The translations under genes were made by a program, and so were the position numbers. The notes beneath the pieces were generated by a model. It ran no database searches and was not told the DNA's origin. It saw only the letters and a program-made list of their open reading frames with translations. Shown here piece by piece: positions 21,739 through 33,601 of a stretch of DNA of 64,000 bases; position 1 is the stretch's first letter, and each line of letters opens with the position of its first letter. Source of the DNA: Amyloporia xantha (Eukaryota > Basidiomycota > Agaricomycetes > Polyporales > Adustoporiaceae). The stretch is from the NCBI GenBank assembly GCA_036971615.1, contig JAYKKR010000002.1, positions 3,906,001-3,970,000 on the forward strand. The letters run 5' to 3'.

Positions 21739-24434
21739 TCATGCCACTACATGCCAATCCAAGACATCCTCCCATTTTCCAGGCAGAAGCTGGGAGATTT
21801 GTTCCACGTCCTTGTCGCCTCGTCCCGATAGACACTGCATACCAATGGAATAAGCTCATTGCCTAAAATATACCAAGTTTCACGTACAATAACGATGTTG
21901 GCCTCCTTTGGCAACGTTTTTGCCAATCGCACGCCTTCCCAGACGGCATGAGAAGATTCCAGCGCTACACGAAGTCAGATTTACATCGATTCGTAATATA
22001 CAGTAGGATACTCACCAGGAATGATACCTTCCAGCTGGGTACACATCCGGAAGCCTCTGAGCGCTTCCTCGTCGGTAGCGGTGACGTACTTGGCGCGACC
22101 AGAGTCCTTGAGCCAAGCATGCTCGGGGCCGACTCCGGGGTAATCAAGACCAGCACTGATCGAGTGCGTCTCGACGATCTGCCCGGACGAAGATTGCAGG
22201 ACATACGTGCGGACGCCGTGGAAGACACCCGCATGGCCTTTGCTTAATGTCGCAGAGTGCTTGTCTCCGTCGAGACCTGAGGATGACATCAGCGTCAAAA
22301 TTTGGAGAATCGAAGCAGGTACTGACCTTCGCCCCCCGCTTCGACACCGATGAGCTGGACGTCTTTCTCCGGGATGAAGTCGTAGAAGGTGCCGATAGCA
22401 TTGCTGCCTCCGCCTACACACGCTACCACTGCTTCTGGCAGCTTCCCGATCTCCTCCTTGAGCTGCTCCTTGATCTCCTTCCCGATGATCCGCTGGAAGT
22501 CGCGCACGATAGTGGGGAACGGGTGTGGGCCGATCGCGGAACCAATGAGGTAGTGCGTGACAGAAAGGTTGGTGACCCAGTCGCGAAGGGCTTCGTTCAC
22601 AGCATCTTTCAGTGTGCACGAGCCTGAGTGGACAGGGATGACCTGATCGCGTTGTATGATGGTCAGCTCCAGAATCGACGTCGTAACTGAGGTTAGTATA
22701 GTACCTTGGCACCAAGCATCCTGATACGGAAGACGTTGAGAGCCTGACGTCTCACGTCTTCGGCACCCATATAGATAATGCACTCCATACCGAAACGAGC
22801 GCAAACGGTGGCAGTAGCCACACCATGTTGACCTGCGCCTGTTTCAGCGATAATCCGCGTCTTACCCAGACGTCGTGCAAGCAGGATCTGTAGCCAGGTC
22901 AGCCCATATTTTCGATATCTGGTCTAAGTCTGAAAACTGACCTGCCCTATTGCATTGTTGATCTTATGCGACCCGGTATGGTTCCTGCAGGACGTCTCGC
23001 ATCAGACTCCTAAAAAGTAAATCGGCAGTAACATACAAATCTTCCCGCTTCAGCCATATCGTGGCACCGTCGGCGTGCTTCGTCAGTTGTTCGGCCTTGT
23101 ACAACTTCGACGGTCGGTTCATGTACCCATAGAAGCTCTCGAACTCCTTCCAGAACTCAGGATCCTTCATCGCCGACTGATGCGCTTCCTCGAGCTCGAT
23201 CAAACAATCCCAAAGAGCCTCGGGCACATACTGGCCACCGAATTCCCCGAACCTGGGAGGAAGCAGTGTCTGCTTGGCAGACTCGCTGCCTGCCTTGCTG
23301 CTTTTGCTTACGCGCGACGCGGTGCTGCGCGAGGTAGACAGATGCGGTCGGCTCGGTGGCTGGCCCTTCAAGCTGATCTCGCGACAGTACGCCTCGACGC
23401 TCTTGGCGACTTCGCCTGCAGGGGCGTTCTTGATGACTGACACCACACGGCTGCCGATGACAACGCCATCGGCACCGGCATCTGCAACGAGATCAAAATG
23501 CTGCCTTGTCGCCACTCCGAATCCGACTGCGAGGGGGATGTCGGTAAACTCGCGCACGCGATTAATGAGGTCGGGAAGGGCGCTGTTCATTGTGCCCGAT
23601 ACGGATGACCCAGTTGTACCCATCTGCAATACCGCCGATCGTTATAGAGAATCAATGACTAAGAATGTCCGAGACTCACCTTCGAAACGATGTAGATGAA
23701 GGAGTCAGCAATAGAAGCCAAGAACTCGATACGCCGTTCGGTAGTTGAGGGTGCAATGAGGGGTACATACGAAAGACTAGAAAAATTTGACATCAACGTC
23801 TGTAAATATGACACTTTGAGGAATCTTACCTCGCTTTTGTGCATTTCTCGCGGAATGAGATAGCTTCCTCTGGCGGCAGATCGACGACGATAAATCCGTT
23901 AGCTCCCGCCTCGCTCGCATCTTGAATGGCCTTGTCTTCGCCATACGCTAGCAATGGGTTGAAGTAACCTAAGTGGAATGTGAGGTGTTAATACAGATCC
24001 TCTAGCGGAGAAATAAACCGAACGTACCCATGAGCAACACTGGCGCTGTCAGACCTTTCTTGCGAGCCTCTCGGAGGATCCCAAGGCAATTGGGGTACTG
24101 AACATTATTTTCAAGGGCGATCTATAGGAATGCGTCGATGGAGGATCTATGTGAGAAGAATTGCACTACTCACGACATTCGTCTCCTGAATGGCAGGACC
24201 ATCTGCCATAGGGTCGGAGAACGGCACTCCCAGTTCAATGATATCTGCCCCACCCTCTTGCATCGCCAGCATAACGGACACCGTTTCATCGGCAGTGGGA
24301 TAGCCTGCGGTCACAAAAGTCACCAGGGCAGGACTGCTCTACGAGGTGGTGTCAAAAGAGCTTTATATGGACGTAAAGATCGTGAGCCTCACATCCTTGT
24401 TTTTGGTCTCGAAGACTTTCTTGATAGCCTCCAT
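21739..24434 (-). CDS. TRP5: Bifunctional tryptophan synthase (alpha-beta fusion)
   Basis: Last enzyme of tryptophan synthesis; the fungal form fuses alpha (indole-glycerol-phosphate lyase) to beta (PLP-dependent condensation with serine). Start at 24434 ([14 protein letters not shown]), then [30 protein letters not shown] and [14 protein letters not shown] of alpha. A Ser-rich linker (about 23270-23360) leads to [17 protein letters not shown] of beta, the PLP lysine region HKINNAIGQ (about 22940-22975), [12 protein letters not shown] and [12 protein letters not shown]. The C-terminus [12 protein letters not shown] ends at 21739. Multiple short introns. The domain order and length (about 700 residues) are standard. 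The gene diverges from the asparaginase gene, with 221 bases between the ATGs. Confidence 0.92.
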
Positions 24435-24655
24435 GATGCTGAATGTCTGAAAGAAGGGGTTGAATTCGTGAGCAGGCCTGGCTCGGCCAGTGTTTTATGA
24501 AGTTGAGGAGTCGAGTCAGGCCGCTCCTTTCTTGACTCGAAATATAGCACATCAAACCCGATGGGATCTCCGATCACGAGCTGTGGGCGCCTGTGCGAGG
24601 CGTCCAAGGCACCCTTGAGCCGTTTCGCAACTTGTTTCAGCTGGCAACTTCCGCG
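24435..24655. promoter_or_regulatory. Divergent promoter TRP5 / asparaginase
   Basis: 221 bases between two divergent start codons of amino-acid metabolism genes. The short spacing makes shared regulatory elements likely. I saw no unambiguous cross-pathway-control (TGACTC-type) site that could be called with confidence. Confidence 0.5.
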
Positions 24656-27218
24656 ATGGACCTCTCACAGACCTCGGACGAGTCAAAGGTGCTCGTACTG
24701 AACACCGGCGGGACAATAAATATGATACTCAGCCAGCAGGGCTATGTCCCCGAGCCCTACTTCCTCACTGAGACTCTTCGCAGTCAAAACCGCTTCCACG
24801 ATCCATTAGGGGAGTCGCTGTTCTCGCATTCGGCGTCCATAGAGGGCTACCGTGAGTGGAGCAGTAACAGCGGCAGGGCAAGCCCGGTCGGAAGGGACCT
24901 CGGTGGTCATGGATTTGTCCCGCACGGTGGATCACAGTCGCTTCATTCACTTCCTACATTACCTGTGCGATCATCCCGGCCTATCGGCATTACGAACGTA
25001 GCTGCGCAATTCCCCAACATCACCGAACAGACCGTCAACAAGATCCCACTGTCCACCAAGATTTCGGATGACATCTATGAAGCACAATTACCTGCCCTCA
25101 TCACGCCTCGGAGCACTGCTCCTGGAGGTATACAGAAACGCATCCGATATGCAGTTCTCGAAGTCAGTAGTCCTCGATCCATACTACCAACATGCTAGAG
25201 CGCTCATTGGCTCTAGTGGAATCCTCTTCTAGACAGTAGTAACATAGAAATACAAGGTAAGTCATGAGTTGTCGATTAATTTGTCGTCTGAGCGAGACCG
25301 TCTTCGTAGTATAGATTGGATACGGATTTCCACTGAGATCGAACTCAATTATTCTACTTTCGATGCATTCGTGGTTCTGCATGGGACGGATACTATGTCG
25401 TATACCACATCTGCTCTCAGTTTCCTACTAGAAGACCTCGGAAAGACTGTGGTAATACTTCTCATGATGGTGTCCATATGTCTACTCAGTATAATTGACA
25501 AACATATCGCCACATAGATCGTGACTGGGGCTCAGATACCGCTCTCTCAGTTGAGGAATGACGCCGTCGACAACTTGCTGGGCGCATTGGTGCTTGCGGG
25601 TCATTACATCATTCCAGGTAGATACATCATACCGCACTGCCGCATTCGCGGACTGACTATTGTCAGAATGCTGTCTGTTCTTCAATCACACCTTGTATCG
25701 TGGCAATAGGGTATCCAAATTTTCGTCATACGACCTCAATGCTTTTACAAGTCCGAATTTCCCGCCTCTCGTGAATGGTCCGTCTGGCCTATCTTCATTT
25801 TCAGATGTCGCAACTGAGACCCTGCAGTGGGTATCGATATTGTGGTCAACTGGAGCGAGGTGATACGACAGACAAGCCTGCGGCGTTTCCGGTCTCATAA
25901 GCGTAAGGATTTCATTCAATTCTTCTACTACTCCGCTGACTGGTCTTGCAGAGATGAGCCCACACGTAGGTTCGCAGACTTCCCGCTTGTTGTCTCGGGT
26001 GCCTGCCCTGATTATGATCGCTATTCACAGCGACTCTGCGCCTCTTTCCGGGTATCACTGCAGCCACCATTCGGGCGTTCCTTACCCCACCAACTCAAGG
26101 TGTTGTACTGGAGACGTTCGGCGCCGGCAACGCTCCTCAGCGCTCGGATCTGATAGGCGCTCTCAAAGAGGCATGCGATAGAGGCGTCGTGATCGTCTCC
26201 ATTTCCCAGTGTGCGAAGGGCTCTGTCTCGGACGCATATGAGACGGGGAGGAGTTTGCTTATGGCAGGTGTTGTGTCCGGAGGAGATATGACGCCGGAGG
26301 TAAGTCCGTTTTTCTAAATGCGGATAGCACAGAATCCCGCGCATCGCATCGCTCAGCTATTCAAATGATCTGCTGCCTTAGTGCGCGCTCACCAAACTGA
26401 GCTACCTCCTTTCCAAACCAGAACTGTCCAGAGCCGAAGTGCGTTCGCTCATTGGCACGCCACTCCGTGGCGAACTCACCCGATCCACGAGCATGATCCC
26501 TCCGGCTCTCAGCGAACCGAAAGGCATCGAACAAAATCTGGAGAACATCCAAGGTGTCTTGACACAGGTAGTCCGGCTGTCGTTGATGCAGTCACGCGTA
26601 CCTGGAGCGAGTACATCGCCAGACATCAAGGAAGACAGCAATGTACATGCGGTAGAGGCAGCGGCGCCTTGGTCGTGGACAGCAGCGGAAGCGGCATCTA
26701 CTGAAGGAGCGCTGTTCCCGTACCTTATACATCTTGCGGCCGCGCGCAACGACACCGAGGCCCTCGCCTTTTGTCTATCTGCGGAGGCGGACGCCAATGC
26801 GGAGAACCCTGCTAGCCCGGGATCGGAGTACCCACCCCGGCCGAACATTGCGATCGGTGGTGGCCTGGTCAACTGCATCGAACCTGCCTCAGGGCGGTCG
26901 CCTCTTCATTCTGCAGCCCTCAATGGCTGTATCGAGGTGGCCAACGCGCTCTTGGGAGCTGGCGCTTTGGTGCACCTTCGGGACGCATTGGGTCATACTG
27001 CTCTATATTATGCTGCTCGGCAGGGACACGAGCGTATGGTTGAGGTGTTGGTGAAGGCCGGGGCCATTCTGGGCGGCTCAGACATCGAGGGTGGATATGT
27101 AGCACTTGCAGTTAGAAAGGCTGCGCTTTCCAGGGATGAGCGTGGCGCGAGAATATGGGCAAAAGCTGAGGCGACAGTGGAAAATGACGATTGCAGGCCT
27201 ACAATTCCGCATCCGTAA
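24656..27218 (+). CDS. Type I (cytosolic) L-asparaginase with C-terminal ankyrin repeats
   Basis: Hydrolyses L-asparagine to aspartate and ammonia. Start ATG at 24656 (MDLSQTSDESKVLVLNTGGT). The first catalytic motif LNTGGTI carries the nucleophilic threonine, and the second, VVLHGTDTMSYTTSAL, carries the Thr-Asp pair. The exon junctions YAVLE|WNPLLDSSNIEIQ|DWIRI and GKTV|IVTGAQIPL restore the family sequence. GVVLETFGAGNAPQ and the C-domain (VVIVSISQCAKGSV) follow. The last 110 residues hold two ankyrin repeats (GRSPLHSAALNGCIEVANALL, GHTALYYAARQGHERMVEVLV). This arrangement also occurs in other fungal and animal 60-kDa asparaginases. No signal peptide. It ends at 27218, convergent with and 114 bases from the next gene. 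Confidence 0.88.
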
Positions 27219-27332
27219 ATACATAGGACAATGATACAGCAGTGAGGAATATAACAGTGCAGATCGGCGAGGCATAATCACCATCACCCAGAGGTGTGTA
27301 CAACACATGCTCTTCTCCAGCTTCACATTACT

Positions 27333-29122
27333 TCATTCAACAATCTGAATATCTTCATCTAACTGGTCTTCTTCAGCTTCGTCGTCCGTCGGCTGCCCAA
27401 CGTTAGCCATGCGCTCTGTCAGAGTCTTCAGGAATACGGGCATTTGATCACGAGCAAAGATAAAAGCATCTTTGAAGAAATCCAGGCCCTGCACAAAATC
27501 CTCTGGCTCGTTTTGCAGATCGCGAGGTTGGTACTTGACTTTGGGCAAAAGGTCTTTTTCAGTGATCGGACGGTTCGCATCGAAGTTTTCGGGCTTCTCA
27601 TATAGTTCCCGCAGACTAAAGTTTAGGCCTGCATGTAGTCAGACCGTGTGCGTGCGAGAAGACGTCTTGTTCATGTAAAAGACTTACTTGGACCCTTAGT
27701 ATCAGTTGTACTCTCCCGGTGTGTATAGACACACGCGAAGACCGCCTCGTCGAGGTTGAGCATGGAACTCCTCTCGATCTTCGCCGAGACCACCAATAAG
27801 TTAGTCATGTCCTCGTATAGCCGTATCACCCGACCGTTCTTGGGATCCTCGACCGGTTTCGTGTTCGCACGCGTGATGGAAGGAGGAGGGTTTCGCGATG
27901 CGAGTATTCGTCCCCTTTCAATCTCGGCCGCAAGGTCAGAACGTAATACTTTTGCTGTGAAATGATCAGAGGTCATGGAGATACGGACACAAGAAACATT
28001 GAAAGAAGACACTCACCCTCAGCTTCGAATTCGGCTATCCGCTTGTCCTTCTCTGCCAATTGTGCATCCTTCTGTTTGACAACGTCCTTCCAACGCCCAA
28101 CCTCCCGCTCTACAGCCTCCTTTTCCTCATCTGCAGCCTCTCGTGTCAAAAAATGTAATGTATATGACTTTTCTGAGCCACCAAGCGCTTTGATCTTCGT
28201 GAGTTGGGTAGTAAGTTCATTGATCATGGACTCCTGGGCTGATACATGTCTTAGTTACAAGAGCTGTGGATGGATGTAGGAATACTGGGCTCACTCTTCA
28301 ATCGTGCCTCGTACTGGGCCGATTGTTGTTCGAGTGCTTGCTCGGGCTCCGTATGGCGTATCTGGAACAGTTCCTCCAATTGCTTGGAATATTTGTCTCT
28401 CTCAGATGTAACCTATACAATGATTGAAATTGAATGTGCCGAAACATAGATGTGACATGCAATATTTACATTGTCCATTTGTCTACGCAAAGTCTCTAAA
28501 TCGCGTAGGAGACCTTCATGTTCTTTCGTTTGATGGGACACTGTAGGGTTCGCCTTCGAGGTTTGGTTCTGAGTTCTTGCGTGAGTTGATCGCTTGGCCG
28601 GTGGCCCTTCGATATCGCCCTCCAGTTCTCCTGCATCGTCCACTTCCATGACATTCTCTGACCGCTTCGTAGTGGGATCGGGTTTCGACGCTCCTGGCTC
28701 AGCCTTGCCTTTGCCTTTCCCCGCAGACGGTTTTATTCGTCCATTAGCTCCGGGAGGACCCTTCTTTGTTGTGACTTTTGGTGGTGGGGATACTGTTACG
28801 ATAATATCATCCCCTGCAGCTGGATTGTCGGACTCGTTCCCAGAAGATGAGTCGATGACAATCTGCTCTTGGTCGGGCTTTGCATTCTTCTTCTTCTTCG
28901 TGACTACGGATGATGCCTTCGACGAGGAACCAGCAGCCGAACGACTGCCTGCTCGAGTGGTCCGTGCAGTGGCTCTTTTTGCAGGAACAGCAGTCTTCGC
29001 AGGAGTTGTTGGATCGTAGCTAGCTGATATTGCAGACGCCTTAGATACACATTCAGAAGTCCTCTGGCACTAGCAGATGTAGCGTTGAACATACCAAACT
29101 CGTCGGCCGATGACTCTGACAT
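27333..29122 (-). CDS. Csm1/Pcs1-like chromosome segregation protein
   Basis: Start at 29122 (MSESSADEFGM). The N-terminal region is basic and low-complexity with KKKK and Pro/Ser runs. A long coiled coil follows (QTKEHEGLLRDLETLRRQMDN, EREVGRWKDVVKQKDAQLAEK). The globular C-terminal domain contains VIRLYEDMTNLLVVSAKIE, DEAVFACVYTHRES, LNFSLRELYE and KVKYQPRDLQ, then an acidic tail to 27333. Coiled coil plus the YEDxTxLxV signature match the Csm1/Pcs1 family, which crosslinks microtubule attachment sites at kinetochores (monopolin) and acts in nucleolar/centromeric organisation. About 460 residues over six or more exons. The assignment rests on the C-terminal motif and architecture. Confidence 0.75.
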
Positions 29123-29769
29123 GCTGCAAACAGCTGCAACCTCCTGGCTCAAGGTGAATGTTTGGGAGAAACGCGACGACGCGTTGGCACGTGGTCAGCG
29201 CGTTTAGAGACGCGTCGCACTGCCGCATTTGGACTGGCCACTTATTGTCTTGTTTTTGAACCGCCTGTGGCTGACTACTTGACTTTACCAATGCCAAGTA
29301 TTCTATCTGAGGATAGCGGAAATGGAGATGGAGGCTGCACAGTATGTCAGATGTTCTTGACGGTGCGCGAAGCTCTGATTACTACAGCCATCAACCGGTC
29401 CTCAGCCTGAGTGTCAGTACTTGATCAATGACATCGCTACTTCTGTAGGGAATGGCACGCATTGTCAGAAGCGGGAAAAGTAGGCACGGTAAGTCGAACG
29501 CACAGGATGTACTCTCACTCTTGTCAGCTCGTGCCGTTCGCTTGCGACGTGAACTTCAAGTTCGACGCCGCTACATCCCTCACCATGGGGAATATACTAC
29601 TCGCAATGACGAATAATAAGGAGATAATACTGTTCCAATTATGCGGAATAATGACTCTGATGTCCCTGATAGCAAATGCGTCACGGTGTGCGCTAGGATG
29701 TATAATTACAAGCTCTAGTGCTAATGATTTGCAAGCGTTTTGAGATTTTCAGGATAATAAACACAAGCA
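29123..29769 (+). other. Upstream region with a possible small gene, uncertain
   Basis: Divergent flank of the Csm1-like gene. A plus-strand ATG near 29291 (MPSILSEDSGNGDGG) opens an exon with a CxxC pair (CTVCQMF) and a potential donor. Two downstream blocks (29450-29490 and 29529-29620) can be joined in either of two frames, one giving LVPFACDVNFKF. Neither joined product matches a family I know, so no CDS is called. Confidence 0.3.
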
Positions 29770-29771
29770 TC

Positions 29772-29884
29772 ACAGTTCACGGAAATCATCGCGAAGGTAG
29801 CTATCAAGAACAGATAGCAATACCTGTATTATGGAGACGGCTATATCTTTATTGCAGTATGAAAAATGGACTTCCGTGAACTGT
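29772..29884. repeat. 13-base perfect inverted repeat
   Basis: Bases 29772-29784 (acagttcacggaa) and 29872-29884 (ttccgtgaactgt) are exact inverted copies 87 bases apart. The corresponding right-unit sequence is degenerate. It could be a small foldback element lying at the unit boundary. Confidence 0.6.
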
Positions 29885-30137
29885 CAACTTACGCTCGAGC
29901 TTCACACAGGCTGACACGAACGCGCTGTCGGAAATCATTGATACGAGGCTTGAAGAATACAGAGGAGTAATGAACAAGGAAAGGACGGAAACATTGAAGA
30001 AGGTATTATCAAATCCTTGACGTATCATGCTAACGGAATATCAAAACATGCGCAACAGGGCGTCGGACTGCATTATTGCCACTATCGACCGGACATTGAG
30101 CAAAGCCAGGATCTTCGAATAGCAAGAGACAACATCT

Positions 30138-30386
30138 TCATCCGTGTCTACGCATCTTCCTCGGCGCGTCTGGCTTTACCAAATGAGCGGGGCCATAGTT
30201 CGCAGAAATCTTCTGTCGGACGCGTGTTACGGGATGGCATTTCACGTTTGTATTGCGGCGCCGTGCACATTGAATAAATTCGGCATTTTTCTGGCAACCA
30301 CATAGGTGGGTGATATACTTCTGTACACACACTGCGGTCGAGAGTGTTAGTCTGTAGTGCAGGAACTTATAACTAATTCACATACT
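30138..30386 (-). CDS. Possible short Cys-rich protein
   Basis: A 64-residue frame reading MCVQKYITHLCGCQKNAEF, then further Cys residues near positions 22 and 32, and a basic tail. The pattern MC...H-x-CGC...C...C resembles short Cys-rich proteins common in basidiomycetes. There is no ATG in the exon. A 54-base intron (30332-30385; donor gtatgt, branch-like ctaac, acceptor gcag) would join an upstream A to TG, so the start codon would form at the splice junction. Alternatively this is an internal exon of a longer gene. It lies wholly within sequence absent from the right duplication unit. Confidence 0.35.
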
Positions 30387-30726
30387 TTCACAGTAAGGGA
30401 TCCAAGGGAGAGCAGAACACTGGTGGGTTACTTCGATACTGTATCATGCTTGACAGAAGGCACTTTATAGTCATGGTGAGCGTCAAAAAGAACTGCGAAC
30501 GATTCTCCATTAGCAAAGAAACAGATTTGGATATACGGAAAGTCTTACGTCGCGGAGGCACTGGAACACAGGTCCAGTCATACCATGATAATATGTGTAC
30601 TTGTATGTTTCTCGTACTGTCATGTATGGCGTATAATGTGACTATGCAATGTGGCGACTGTGGCGTTGTAATCACGCTCATAAGGAGAAAATTAACGTAG
30701 GACCGACTCACTGGCTCGGCCAAATT

Positions 30727-31061
30727 CTAGTGGTGATCGATTCGTGCAGTACGTAGACCGTGCATCACGGTGTCAAGGACCGTACTATCACTGGACGAGA
30801 GGAATGCGCCCGCTGAGATAAACGCCACAGTACAGAAGTACAATACCTAAAGAAGCTCAATAAGGCAAAGACGCTATCATCGAATGAGGACATACAGGAG
30901 CTCAGATTACTGATATATGTATACAACATTCTTTGCCCGAGGCCCGCGTTAGTATTCATTGAACAACCACTGCCATGGTCTGACTTGTTTTTCGTATTGG
31001 GCTTTGTCAGGATCCGCTGCACGATGCGGAACATGAGCTGCGAATTCGTTTCCATGATCAT
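30727..31061 (-). pseudogene. Degenerate copy of the small membrane protein gene
   Basis: Paralogue of 32963-33313. The first exon is recognisable (MIMETNSQLMFRIVQRILTK versus MAASQLMFRFMQRILTK), as is the last exon (FLSSSDSTVLDTVMHG versus VLSSGDTALDALIHT). The intron 1 donor GT of the intact copy is CA here, and the acceptor AG before the micro-exon is AT. The hydrophobic exon is shifted in frame by an indel. It is probably no longer expressed as a full protein. Confidence 0.5.
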
Positions 31062-31315
31062 CGACGAATCAGCCTGAGTGTCATAATGATTCTACATCAG
31101 ACGTACCACACGCAGGCTGTGTTCGGCTTATCTCCCGTCTATTCCACAAGGAGGTCGCAAGGAGAAGGTGAGAAGCAACGGTGAGCTTCAAAAGTCGATA
31201 GGACCCACAAGGACCCATACTGGCAGTGCAAACAGACGCGCGTATGCCACGCCACACTAAGGCCCACATTCTGCATAAAGGTCAGTTCATCAGTCCTGCA
31301 CAGATACCCTCAAAT

Positions 31316-32188
31316 ATGGATCCAGTCGACAATTTTGACGTACAGAAATCATCGGTAAAGTCTACTTGGTCCCCAGGGCCCTAAATTTTACTGATGCTAT
31401 GGTTGTCAGAGTCTAGAGGTCTTGTCCATGAATGTGGATCCTACAAACGACGTGGAGAGTTGGTATCGAATCCGTCTAGACGATCAGGTCAAATATCTCC
31501 TCGTCGAGCCTAATACCTTCGATGAAGAAACCCTCAGCTTTCCCCCTGCTTTTTTCGAGCACTTGCCCCAATTACCCTCGGGCGACTGGTCACAAGCTCG
31601 CATATATCGCAACGCTGACAGAGTTTCCGTTGAACTCTCGTACAATGAACTGACAGGAGTCGATGCGTCTTACCACTGGCACCCTAATATGATCGATGTT
31701 CTCTCCCTTACCCTCGTGGATCCCATATCGCCAAGGGTTCGCCTCGTTAAGTGGGGCTCAAGACTCGCCGTCGCAAAGCTTGCGCGCTTCGAGTACGAGA
31801 TTTCTTACGTGGAGCAAGAAACCGCCATGTACTACAACATTGACGGTCACGGCATCGGACCTGCATTTCTAGGGCACTTGACTGAGAATGGGCGGGTGAT
31901 GGGCTTTCTATAGAATGGATGGAGGGGACTCACGGGAGCATTGGGGATCTCCAAGTCTGTGAGGATCTCGTCAAGCGACTCCACTCATTGGACATTCTAC
32001 ATGGCGATGTGAACAGGTATAATTTCCTGATCACACCTACCGCCGGGGCCACAATGATTGACTTTGAATGTGCGACATTGGACCCGAGCAAAGAGGATAT
32101 GGATCGAGAGTTGGAGAGTTTAGCAGAAGAGTTAGTCAGTGAGTCTAATGAAGGAAATTATCACATCAGCTTGCCGATGGATCCATAA
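31316..32188 (+). pseudogene. Kinase-fold (APH/RIO-like) protein gene, frameshifted copy
   Basis: Start at 31316 (MDPVDNFDVQKSS), then a 60-base intron to SLEVLSMNVDPTNDVESW. The frame runs to GRVMGFL and hits a stop at about 31911, because one T is missing in ctttctata compared with ctttcttata in the intact paralogue. Downstream, the other frame continues EWMEGTHGSIGDLQVCEDL, LHGDVNRYN and MIDFE to 32188. The family is widespread in fungi and often labelled alpha-galactosidase A, but its motifs (HxDxNxxN then DFE) are those of an aminoglycoside-phosphotransferase/RIO-like kinase fold. The catalytic loop is still intact (HGD), so the lesion looks recent or could be an assembly error. Confidence 0.8.
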
Positions 32189-32962
32189 AGTTGATTATTG
32201 TGAGCCTCATTATAATCCGAAATGTATCCTTTTTTCCATGGCCCATGTGCCGGGGCGAGAAGTTATCTGTGACCTTGTCCGATTTGTGTGCGTGACATAT
32301 TAGGAACACTAACTCAAAAGACAATTCATTGCCGAAGGAAGCATCAGCCCACTGTTCATTACTAGCGGAGTGCTACAACTACATTCGAATCCACAATTCA
32401 TCCAGGATCAGTCTGACAGGGCCAAGTCCTGATTGGTGAGTTGTAAATTGGAAGCGGTCGGATACTGGACACCCTGAGCAAGGTCGAACGCGAATCCTTT
32501 CTAGCCCCCTAGGTTTGCGGGCGACATGAGGACGACGGTTCTAATGACGTTGTGGTCAAAAAGCTGGAGATGTCACAGTCAATGATAAATATCACGGAAG
32601 TGGACATCAAGAACACACGGTCATACCTGTATCATGGGTATGAATATATCTACATTGTAATATGAAAAAGGACTTTCGGGTGTCACGTCGCGCTCAGACT
32701 TCACACAAAAAGAACCGCGAACGATTCTCCATTAGCAGAGAAACAGATTTGGATATACGAAAAGTCTTACGTCGCGGAGGTCCTGGCACACAGGTCCAGT
32801 CACATCATGATAGTATGTGTATTTGTATGTCTCTCGCATGCTACCGTGTATGGCGTGTAAGGTGACGATGCAATGCGGGGGAATGTGGCGACTGTGGCGT
32901 TGTAATCACTCGTCAGGGAAAAATGAATGCAGGACCGACTCACTGGCTCGGCCTGGCAAATT

Positions 32963-33313
32963 CTAGTGGTAATTAAGATCAGCGACCTGGTCTGCCAAGG
33001 CAACATTCTGCTCCTTCTGTCGAGGTTTATGCAGGATGTAGACTGTGTGTATCAAGGCATCAAGAGCTGTATCACCGGACGAGAGGACTACGCCCGCTAA
33101 TACAACAACACCTAAGAAAGCTTGATAGGGCTAAGAAGTTGTCATCGGACGAGGGACATACAGGAACTGAGATTGATGATATCTGTATACTCGATTCTCG
33201 GCCCAAGCTCGCGTCAGTATGCAAGAGGAAAAACCATGGCCTGACTTACCTTCCGTATTCTGCTTTGTCAGGATCCGCTGCATGAAGCGGAACATGAGCT
33301 GCGAAGCGGCCAT
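32963..33313 (-). CDS. Small single-pass membrane protein, unknown
   Basis: Predicted 77-residue protein. Exon 1 (33313) MAASQLMFRFMQRILTKQNTE is spliced from a gtaagt donor to a 21-base micro-exon encoding DIINLSS (phase 1), which is joined to VVVLAGVVLSSGDTALDAL and a basic/acidic tail ending ADLNYH at 32963. The N-terminus is Arg-bearing, hydrophobic and free of acidic residues, as in mitochondrial presequences, and it precedes one membrane segment. I do not recognise a family. Support comes from in-phase splicing across three exons with good splice sites and from the paralogous relic at 30727-31061. It is divergent from the kinase-fold gene, with 288 bases between the ATGs. Confidence 0.45.
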
Positions 33314-33601
33314 TCCCCTCTGTCAAGGATGAGTCAGCGCCCTAATGGTTTTACATCAGATTGACCACATGCATGGCAGCCGGCGCTCGGCTTATCGACC
33401 TTCTATCAGCCTTCCGCAAGGACGTTGCAAGGAAGTACGAAGCAACGACGGCCTTTTTTCAGGTCCGCTATAATCTGATAGGACCCACAGGGACCCATCA
33501 CTGACAGTGCGAACATGCACTCGTATGCCACGCCACAAGACCCACTGGCATGGCACCTTACATAAATCCCACTTCATCAGTCTGCCCGGGGCCCCTTCAA
33601 G

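Larger units (their letters stand above)
29770..32565. repeat. Tandem segmental duplication, left unit (decaying)
   Basis: This unit aligns in the same order with 32566-34850. Shared blocks include the stretch around 29780-29910 (matches 32590-32700), 30495-30720 (matches 32710-32960), 30850-31060 (matches 33110-33313), the gene at 31316-32188 (matches 33602-34469) and the flank at 32190-32560 (matches 34470-34845). The left unit carries an extra stretch of about 570 bases (29915-30490). Its two paralogous genes are both damaged. Confidence 0.8.

Noticed and set aside
27333..27548. Separate small gene at the end of the Csm1-like gene
   Set aside because: It continues the Csm1-like C-terminal domain across a normal intron and has no independent start.
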